A DNA stretch of 30,479 nt, from contig CAYLUQ010000018.1 of assembly GCA_964386915.1 (NCBI GenBank), forward strand, positions 1 through 30,479. Direction: 5' to 3'. This DNA comes from JADHMP01 sp964386915 (GTDB lineage: Bacteria > Bacteroidota > Bacteroidia > Flavobacteriales > Flavobacteriaceae). Positions 24,411 to 30,479 of this stretch are shown piece after piece. Both the position numbers and the translations under genes were made by a program. The stretch's first letter is position 1. Each line of letters begins with the position of its first letter. A model generated the notes under the pieces. It made no database searches and was not told the origin of the DNA. It worked only from the letters and a program-made list of their open reading frames with translations.

Positions 24411-27400
24411 TTATCGTTTATAATAGCTTTCGGTGTGATTTAACAACGTATTAGCCACTAGGGTCAGGGCAGATAATTCGGTTCGGTTTAGTTTTGGATT
24501 GGCTTTTTTATCGCCCACTTTTACGATACTTTCAACTTCCTTAGGATGCTTTTTAAAATGGTTCAATTGACGATTATATTGGGCTTTTAACACCTTCATT
24601 TCTTCATCCTTAGGAAAACGCGAGGTTACTAAACGAAAGCCTTCTGTGAGCTGTTTATCTACGTTTTGAGGAGCTTCTTCTTGTAGGCGTTGCGCCAAAA
24701 AGCGAGCCGCTTCAAAATATTGGGTATCATTGAGTAAAACCAAAGCCTGCAAAGGTGTGGAGGTATTTTCTCGCTTCACAGTACACACTTCTCGTGAAGT
24801 TGCATCAAAACTAATCATTGAAGGAGGTGGAGAACCCCTTTTAATAAAGGTATACATCCCTCTACGATAGAGGCTGTCGCCACTGGTTTTCTTATATTCT
24901 AACAACTCCAATGAAAAAGTGTTTTTTTCTTTCCATAAACCGGGAGGCTGGTAGGGTTTCACACTAGGACCGCCTATTTGATTAACCAAAAGTCCGCTCA
25001 CCGCCAAGGCATTATCTCGAATCATTTCGGCTGGTAAACGATAGGAATGACTGCGGGCTAAATAAAGGTTAGTGGGGTCTTGTTCCTGCAATTCAGGGGT
25101 AAGTTGAGAGCTTTGTTGATAGGCTTTGGAGAGCACCATCGTTTTTATTAAGGCTTTAAGGTCCCAACCTGATGAACGGAAATCTACAGCAAGCCAATCT
25201 AGCAATTCTGGATGGGTAGGCAAACTACCCTGTACCCCAAAATCAGTTGGAGTTCGCACTAATCCTTTGCCAAACAACATTTGCCAGTAGTGGTTAACGG
25301 CCACACGCGCCGTTAGTGGGTGCTCTTCACTGAACAACCATTGGGCTAGGCCAAGCCTATTTTTGGGATAGTTGGTCATAGGAGGAAGCACTGCAGGAGT
25401 TTGGGCCTGCACTTCTATACCAGGGCTATTATAATCTCCTCGCTGGTAGAGATAGGTGGGGCGAGCTTCTTTCATTTCTTCCATCACCATCACTTCCATC
25501 ACTGGGTTTATGGCTTCTAACCATTGTTTGCGCAATTGATTAAGCGTGTTTTCTTGTTCTTTAAAACGGGGGTTTTCTTGAACCCAATGGTCTTGTATCA
25601 ATGCGGGGGTTATAGATTCTTTAGTTGCACTAAATTCTTCATAATGCAATTGAACAGCCAAATTTGAAAGGGCTTTATTAAAAAATTTAATTTCATCCAT
25701 TTGACCCATAAAGGTTCCATTATCTCCTACAAAAGAGGAATAACTTTTTCCGATTAAAATGGGACGCACTTCTACTTTCACCCCACTGGTGCTCACCGGT
25801 AAAATACTTTTGTATAAATTGTCAATTACAATTTTGGTTGCCACTGGTTTTCCTTCAATATAGAGTTGGGCTCCCCTTGCTTTTCCTGACCCGTCGTAGC
25901 TAAAGGCTACATGCTTCCATTGATCTTTGGGAATAGCAGCTTCAGTTTGCACATGAATCATATTGCCCGGGGCCATATTTATCAACCTTAAATTGAGGGT
26001 ATTGTTGCCGTCTAAATAAAAATCCCATCCTCGCCACCAGTTGTTTTTACCTCCTGAGGTTCCGGTTATAAACTGTCTGTATTTGGGGTCTTGCTGCTGG
26101 GTATTAATCCAAGCCATCATCGAAAAAGGATCCGTCCATTCAAATTGTGGGATTTCCTTCCTGACGTAAATTTTATCGTAATCTTCGTGAAACTCAACAG
26201 CATTACCCGAAACTCCAGGCACTATTTTAGGGGCCTTTTTGGTGGTAAGATTTTTATTTCCATCTACCCAAAACCCTTTTTGGTCTTTTTGGGGTACTAA
26301 TTTTTCTACTTTATAATGGGCTAATAAACCATCGGTTAAAATATTTTTTTGAGGTAAATCTTGGGCATACGCATAAAAAGTTTTCAGTTCTTCTTGCGTG
26401 AGTTGAAGCTGTTCTTCGGCTGCATTTATACGAGTTTGTAATTGGTCAAGTTCCTTTTCTTTTTGTAGTTCAGGTAAAAGCAATAGGGGGCCAAAATTGC
26501 CATCATCTCCTGTCATACCAAGTTCTCTGATTGTATTAAAAAAGGCAGTGAGTTGATAATATTCTTTTTGAGAAATGGGGTCAAATTTATGATCATGGCA
26601 TTTGGCACAAGCCACCGTAAGCCCCATAAAAGCGGTACTGAGTGTTTCCGTTCGATCAAAAACATAGTGTAGGCGCCATTCTTCATCAATCACCCCCCCT
26701 TCAGCAGTCATGGGTGAATTTCGGTTAAAGGCTGTGGCTAATTTTTGCTCTCGGGTTGCATTGGGCAATAGGTCTCCCGCTAGTTGCCAGGTTACAAACT
26801 GATCATAGGGCATATTTTCTTTAAAGGCATTGATGACCCAATCTCGCCAAGGCCACATTGTGCGTGCTCCATCGGCATGAAGTCCGTGAGAATCGGCATA
26901 TCGAGACAGGTCTAACCAATCTAGTGTTAGGCGTTCAGCAAAGGCATCACTAGCAAGCAAAAGATCTACTTCTTTTTCGAAAGCTGTGCTAGAAGAATCT
27001 GCCGCAAAACGGTCAAGAGCCTCTCGAGTGGGGGGTAAACCCGTGAGGTCAAAACTCACCCTACGCAACAAGGTTGATTTGGCTGCTGGCTCGGAATATT
27101 GAAGACCTTGTTGTTGCAATTGACGTTCCACAAAATAGTCTATTGGGTGACCTTCCTTTTGAATGACCGCTTCTTTTTGAGGCGCAATAAAAGCCCAGTG
27201 AGGTTTCCATTGTGCCCCTTGAGAAACCCATTTGATGAGTAGTGCCTTTTCTCTATCGCTGAGTGATAAATTAGATTCTGGAGGAGGCATTATGGTTTCG
27301 GGGTCTTCACTTAAAATGCGATGTAAACTTTCAGATTGGCTTAGGCTTCCTGATACAAAAGCGCGATTGCCACTTTGCAGTTTAGCAAAAGCTTCTTCCT

Positions 27401-27629
27401 TAATATCTAATCGTAGATTGGCTTTACGTGTGTTTTCATCAGGGCCATGACATTGATAACAACGATCTGAAAGTATGGGTTTGATGTGGTAGTTAAAATC
27501 AACTGTTTCAGGAAGTGTTTCAAGAGCAATTTCAACTTCATGGGGTAAGGATAGTGAACAACCCACTATGAACCAAAGAGCAAGAATTCCTGCACTAAAA
27601 ATTTGAAAAAACTTCAGCTGATTACCCAT
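24411..27629 (-). CDS. PSD1-type diheme lipoprotein (PSCyt1-DUF1549-LamG-DUF1553)
   Basis: This 1072-residue protein has a lipoprotein signal with cysteine 24 and no acidic residues after it, so it is probably periplasmic. The domain order is: planctomycete cytochrome c (about 45-140, heme site CYQCH at 57-61, candidate axial Met114 in IMPPPE), DUF1549 (about 155-365), a LamG/concanavalin-like jelly roll (about 435-660, with WKHVAFSYDG and MGQMDEIKFFNKAL), then DUF1553 (about 755-1025, with NRLGLAQWLF, RVAVNHYWQMLFGKGLV and LNDTQYFEAARFLA). A second heme motif, CAKCHDHKFDP (Cys341, Cys344, His345), lies in DUF1549, so two hemes are likely. The family is abundant in Planctomycetes and Verrucomicrobia and its function is unknown. 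The LamG insert points to a carbohydrate or glycoprotein ligand. It is the first gene of the four-gene operon. Confidence 0.92.
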   Translation of the reverse strand: MGNQLKFFQIFSAGILALWFIVGCSLSLPHEVEIALETLPETVDFNYHIKPILSDRCYQCHGPDENTRKANLRLDIKEEAFAKLQSGNRAFVSGSLSQSESLHRILSEDPETIMPPPESNLSLSDREKALLIKWVSQGAQWKPHWAFIAPQKEAVIQKEGHPIDYFVERQLQQQGLQYSEPAAKSTLLRRVSFDLTGLPPTREALDRFAADSSSTAFEKEVDLLLASDAFAERLTLDWLDLSRYADSHGLHADGARTMWPWRDWVINAFKENMPYDQFVTWQLAGDLLPNATREQKLATAFNRNSPMTAEGGVIDEEWRLHYVFDRTETLSTAFMGLTVACAKCHDHKFDPISQKEYYQLTAFFNTIRELGMTGDDGNFGPLLLLPELQKEKELDQLQTRINAAEEQLQLTQEELKTFYAYAQDLPQKNILTDGLLAHYKVEKLVPQKDQKGFWVDGNKNLTTKKAPKIVPGVSGNAVEFHEDYDKIYVRKEIPQFEWTDPFSMMAWINTQQQDPKYRQFITGTSGGKNNWWRGWDFYLDGNNTLNLRLINMAPGNMIHVQTEAAIPKDQWKHVAFSYDGSGKARGAQLYIEGKPVATKIVIDNLYKSILPVSTSGVKVEVRPILIGKSYSSFVGDNGTFMGQMDEIKFFNKALSNLAVQLHYEEFSATKESITPALIQDHWVQENPRFKEQENTLNQLRKQWLEAINPVMEVMVMEEMKEARPTYLYQRGDYNSPGIEVQAQTPAVLPPMTNYPKNRLGLAQWLFSEEHPLTARVAVNHYWQMLFGKGLVRTPTDFGVQGSLPTHPELLDWLAVDFRSSGWDLKALIKTMVLSKAYQQSSQLTPELQEQDPTNLYLARSHSYRLPAEMIRDNALAVSGLLVNQIGGPSVKPYQPPGLWKEKNTFSLELLEYKKTSGDSLYRRGMYTFIKRGSPPPSMISFDATSREVCTVKRENTSTPLQALVLLNDTQYFEAARFLAQRLQEEAPQNVDKQLTEGFRLVTSRFPKDEEMKVLKAQYNRQLNHFKKHPKEVESIVKVGDKKANPKLNRTELSALTLVANTLLNHTESYYKR

Positions 27630-27682
27630 GCTTTAAAATCATAAATTTAAATTTACAAAAAATAAAAGATACGCAATCCAAC

Positions 27683-27698
27683 AAGAACGTATGTTCTT
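27683..27698. promoter_or_regulatory. Palindromic operator candidate
   Basis: AAGAAC-GTAT-GTTCTT is a 16-base dyad with perfect 6-base arms in the 132-base divergent gap between the PSD1 operon and the alpha/beta hydrolase gene. It has no following T-run, so it is more like a dimeric regulator site than a terminator. It lies 54 bases upstream of the PSD1 start and 64 upstream of the hydrolase start, so one regulator could control both. The binding protein is unknown. Confidence 0.4.
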
Positions 27699-27761
27699 AA
27701 AAAGAGAGGCTCTAGAGTGAAATGTCTTTAATAGTCTCTAATAACATTAAACAAAACTTAA

Positions 27762-29054
27762 ATGAAAATTTATCCACTCTTCTTTTTTCTCATCCTGTTT
27801 TCGCTTCCAGCTCAAGAGGACGCTACCGCTTTTGTTTACGGTGATTTATTGCCAGATGCCCCTAAACTAGCCGCAAGGGGCAACTATACGGTTGGAGTTC
27901 GCACCCTAAAAGTGATTCATAAAAATCAAGTCGATGTGTTGAACACCAAAGGAGAAGAAACGGTTTATTATGACCGACCCCTAACCCTAGAGATTTGGTA
28001 TCCTGCTCAAGTGCAAGAAGACAAAATCCCTCTAATAGAATATGAAGAAGTGATGGGCAACCAAAACGACCCTAAACGTCCTCTCATTCCGTTTACATTT
28101 CTGGGGCGTTCGGTTCGAGACGCTGCCCCGCTAAAGGAATCTAATCCCTTTCCATTGGTGCTCGTATCGCACGGCTACACCGGATCGCGTTATTTGATGA
28201 CCTATCTCACCGAAAATTTAGCTTCCAAAGGCTATGTGGTGGTGGCCATAGACCATACCGACTCAACCTTTAGAGATGCCAACGCCTTCACCAGCACCCT
28301 TCTTAATCGTTCCCTAGATGATTTGTTTGTATTGGAGGAAATTCATCAATTGAGTCTTAACACTACCCATTTTCTATCCGGAATTGTTGATGCCAACAAT
28401 ACAGCTTTAATAGGCTATTCAATGGGAGGCTATGGCGCACTGAATGTTGGAGGAGCTGGCTATAGTCCAGAAGCGGTTGCTTTTTTTCAAGGTATGACCC
28501 AAGGAAATAAGGCGTTGGCACAACGCATGATGGGTAATGCTGCTTATACCAATTCTTTTGACCCTCGCATAAAAGCAATTGTAGCACTTGCTCCGTGGGG
28601 AATGGAACGTGGCGTTTGGAATGAAGATGGGCTAAAAGGACTTAAAATCCCTACTTTTTTTATTGCCGGGAATCAAGACGATATATCAGGCTATGAAAAA
28701 GGGATTAAAGCAATTTACGATGGGGCAATTGGTGTTGAACGATATTTACTAACGTATGAAAACGCAAGACATAATGTGGCTCCAAATCCCCCTCCTAAAG
28801 AAGCTCTAGCAAAAGGACTCGAACTAAATGAGTATTTGCGTTATGCCGATTCAGTTTGGGATATGCGTCGTATCAATAACATCAACCAACATTTTATCAC
28901 GGCGTATTTAGGGGTTAAACTCAAAAACAAAACAGACTATCTGCCCTATTTAAATGCCGAACAACTCAAAACACAAGACCCTTGGGAAGGCTTTTTACCG
29001 CGTACTTCTGTGGGTTTACAATTAGATTATGCCCCTGGACAAGTTGGGCCCTAG
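27762..29054 (+). CDS. Secreted alpha/beta hydrolase (PAF-acetylhydrolase/dienelactone-hydrolase-like)
   Basis: This 430-residue protein has a Sec signal peptide (to about residue 17). The alpha/beta hydrolase core runs from LTLEIWYPAQ (about 75) through VLVSHGYTGSR (133-143, oxyanion region), the nucleophile elbow GYSMGG with Ser220, an acid in AGNQDD (Asp306 or 307) and His337 in ENARHNV. The organisation, with an N-terminal beta region and an inserted helical cap, resembles the platelet-activating-factor acetylhydrolase/chlorophyllase-like branch. It hydrolyses some ester or amide of a small molecule or lipid; the substrate is unknown. It is divergent from the PSD1 operon and convergent with the beta-lactamase-family gene, 19 bases apart. 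Confidence 0.88.
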   Translation: MKIYPLFFFLILFSLPAQEDATAFVYGDLLPDAPKLAARGNYTVGVRTLKVIHKNQVDVLNTKGEETVYYDRPLTLEIWYPAQVQEDKIPLIEYEEVMGNQNDPKRPLIPFTFLGRSVRDAAPLKESNPFPLVLVSHGYTGSRYLMTYLTENLASKGYVVVAIDHTDSTFRDANAFTSTLLNRSLDDLFVLEEIHQLSLNTTHFLSGIVDANNTALIGYSMGGYGALNVGGAGYSPEAVAFFQGMTQGNKALAQRMMGNAAYTNSFDPRIKAIVALAPWGMERGVWNEDGLKGLKIPTFFIAGNQDDISGYEKGIKAIYDGAIGVERYLLTYENARHNVAPNPPPKEALAKGLELNEYLRYADSVWDMRRINNINQHFITAYLGVKLKNKTDYLPYLNAEQLKTQDPWEGFLPRTSVGLQLDYAPGQVGP

Positions 29055-29073
29055 AAAAAAAATTGGCTGTTTC

Positions 29074-30351
29074 TTAATTTAAAGCTTGATAAATTAAAGT
29101 TCTAAGCTTTTGATGATCGTCAACATTCTCAGCAGGAATGAGTTGGGTGAAATAGACCACCACTAGCTGTTCTGCCGGGTCAACCCAATAGGTGGAATGG
29201 TAGGCACCTCCCCAACCAAATTCACCGTGTGAGCCCAATTCTCCTCTCAAACCAACATCTTCTACGGTTGAAAAACCAAGACCAAACCCCATGCCGGGGG
29301 TCCAAGGAAAAACGATATCACCTAAATGATTTTGAGTCATTAAGTCCACAGATTTTCGGGATAGAATTCGTTGGTTCTTATAGGTTCCCTTGTTGAGCAT
29401 CATTTGTAAAAAGGTGGCGTAATCTTCTGCCGTACTCAACAATCCGGCTCCACCCGAAAAGCTTTTTCGGGGCCCATTTACATAAGCACCCTGCCCCACC
29501 ATTTTTCCAGGATCAGCAGCTCGTTCTATCCCTCCGTCTTTAGATGAATAGACCACTGCCAAGCGGTTAGCTTTGGCTTTGGGCAAATAAAAATGGGTAT
29601 CATTCATCCCTAGTGGTTTTAAAATTCTAGCTGTGATAAATTCTGACAGCGTTTGTCCAGAAACTACTTCAATCACAGCGCCTAAAATATCGGTATTATA
29701 ACCATAAACAAAAGCCGTTCCCGGTTGAGCCTGTTGGGGTAAAGACCCTATTCGTTTGATGGTTGCTAAAACAGGTTCGTTTCGATCGGCAAAATACCAC
29801 CCCTGAATGCCTGCCGCTTTCCAAGCCTCTTTGGCCGTACCATTGCCATAATCAATTCCAGCGGTATGCGTGAGTAAATCTCGAAGGGTTATTTTTCTTT
29901 TAGCCGGAACTACTCTATAGCCGTCTTCTGTTGGTTCTGCTACAGTTGTTTCATTAAATTCAGGAATGTATTTTCCTACTGCATCTGAAATTAACAACTT
30001 ACCCTCTTCTTGCAAAATCATGATGCCCACACTAACCAAAGCTTTGGTTTGAGAAGCAATTCTGAAAATGCTGTTTTTTTGTAACGGCGCTCCTTGTTCA
30101 ACATCACGTTGCCCAACTGCTTCCCAATAAGCCACCTTTCCGTTGCGCAATACCAAGGCTACCGCACCGGGCAGTTTTTCTTGTGCTACATAATTTTGAA
30201 GGGTTTTAGTAAGAATTGCTAATCGTTCAGAGGAAAAGCCTACCGCTTCTGGAGCGACCTTTTCTAAGCTTTGCGCAAAGGTGATCGATGTAAATAGATA
30301 AAAAACAAGTATTAAAATGGAGCGGGGCGTAGCGGTATATTTTGTTTGCAT
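29074..30351 (-). CDS. Secreted serine hydrolase of the beta-lactamase (class C/EstB) family
   Basis: This 425-residue protein has a Sec signal peptide (cleavage after TFA, about residue 26). The beta-lactamase-fold motifs are present: SQTK (Ser100, Lys103), the second motif at VYGYNTD with Tyr216, and a third-motif equivalent in SHGEFGWGG (KTG/HxG type). The length and RDLLTHTAGIDYG are typical of the broad EstB/penicillin-binding-like group. These enzymes are mostly esterases or D-amino-acid-containing peptide hydrolases, and few are true antibiotic beta-lactamases. Nothing here indicates resistance. It is a single gene on the minus strand, ending tail to tail with the alpha/beta hydrolase gene. 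Confidence 0.92.
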   Translation of the reverse strand: MQTKYTATPRSILILVFYLFTSITFAQSLEKVAPEAVGFSSERLAILTKTLQNYVAQEKLPGAVALVLRNGKVAYWEAVGQRDVEQGAPLQKNSIFRIASQTKALVSVGIMILQEEGKLLISDAVGKYIPEFNETTVAEPTEDGYRVVPAKRKITLRDLLTHTAGIDYGNGTAKEAWKAAGIQGWYFADRNEPVLATIKRIGSLPQQAQPGTAFVYGYNTDILGAVIEVVSGQTLSEFITARILKPLGMNDTHFYLPKAKANRLAVVYSSKDGGIERAADPGKMVGQGAYVNGPRKSFSGGAGLLSTAEDYATFLQMMLNKGTYKNQRILSRKSVDLMTQNHLGDIVFPWTPGMGFGLGFSTVEDVGLRGELGSHGEFGWGGAYHSTYWVDPAEQLVVVYFTQLIPAENVDDHQKLRTLIYQALN

Positions 30352-30433
30352 AAGTATTTATTTTGAGACTTAAATATAGGGGAAATTCTGTATTCTTTAA
30401 GGTAATGAATAAATAGTCAATTCGAAAAGGGCT

Positions 30434-30479
30434 TTAAGCACTAGTTCGTCCTAAACCCATAGACCCCAGAATCACTCGC
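30434..30479 (-). CDS. C-terminal tail of a gene running off the right edge
   Basis: On the minus strand the frame ending at TAA (30434-30436) gives RVILGSMGLGRTSA before the stop and stays open to the window end. The composition looks coding, and the position fits a gene that starts to the right and ends 82 bases upstream of the beta-lactamase-family start. Too little is present to name a family. Confidence 0.3.
   Translation of the reverse strand, partial: RVILGSMGLGRTSA

Noticed and set aside
29074..30351. Antibiotic-resistance beta-lactamase.
   Set aside because: The motifs fit the broad EstB-like hydrolase group. No resistance context or class-specific signature was seen.
1..30479. CRISPR array, tRNA or rRNA genes, intact insertion sequence.
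   Set aside because: No regularly spaced repeats, clover-leaf sequences, rRNA cores or complete transposase genes were seen on either strand.

Overview
The window reads as chromosome of a marine-type Bacteroidota, most likely a member of the Flavobacteriaceae. The basis is a SusC/SusD pair, Bacteroidota-style lipoprotein signals, AT-rich intergenic DNA, a TAnnTTTG-like promoter element, a class II (degradative-type) HMG-CoA reductase as in the flavobacterial mevalonate pathway, and a sulfatase fused to an alpha-L-rhamnosidase. No rRNA, tRNA, CRISPR array or intact insertion sequence was found.

Region 1 (1-900) is decayed DNA. It holds the tail of a GH15-type glucoamylase cut by an upstream stop, a small broken helix-turn-helix gene, an unassigned coding scrap, and one intact 77-residue winged-helix-like protein. 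Region 2 (903-16387) is a polysaccharide or glycoside utilisation locus. On the minus strand lie SusC, SusD, a two-propeller FG-GAP/ASPIC-UnbV lipoprotein and an ADP-ribosylglycohydrolase-fold lipoprotein. A strong intrinsic terminator sits between susD and the last two genes. Divergent from susC is a secreted type-B carboxylesterase. It converges on a 1174-residue sulfatase/GH78 alpha-L-rhamnosidase, with a truncated and frameshifted signal-peptide gene between them.

Region 3 (16637-20492) is mostly housekeeping: HMG-CoA reductase, a zone of gene fragments, a CAP/SCP-domain lipoprotein, a BASS-family transporter and a voltage-gated potassium-type channel. Region 4 (20540-27629) is the most unusual part. 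Four minus-strand genes, 5-6 bases apart, encode a diheme PSCyt1-DUF1549-LamG-DUF1553 lipoprotein, a Tat-exported DUF1501 protein, a Tat-exported NHL-type beta-propeller, and a DUF2231 membrane protein carrying a c-type heme domain and leucine-rich repeats. These families are typical of Planctomycetes and Verrucomicrobia and have no settled function. The tight packing suggests one cell-envelope redox system. Region 5 (27762-30479) has a secreted alpha/beta hydrolase, a serine beta-lactamase-family hydrolase and the tail of a further gene.

Together the window suggests a bacterium that imports and processes complex, probably sulfated and rhamnose-containing glycans. All calls come from reading the sequence without database searches, so substrates are inferences.
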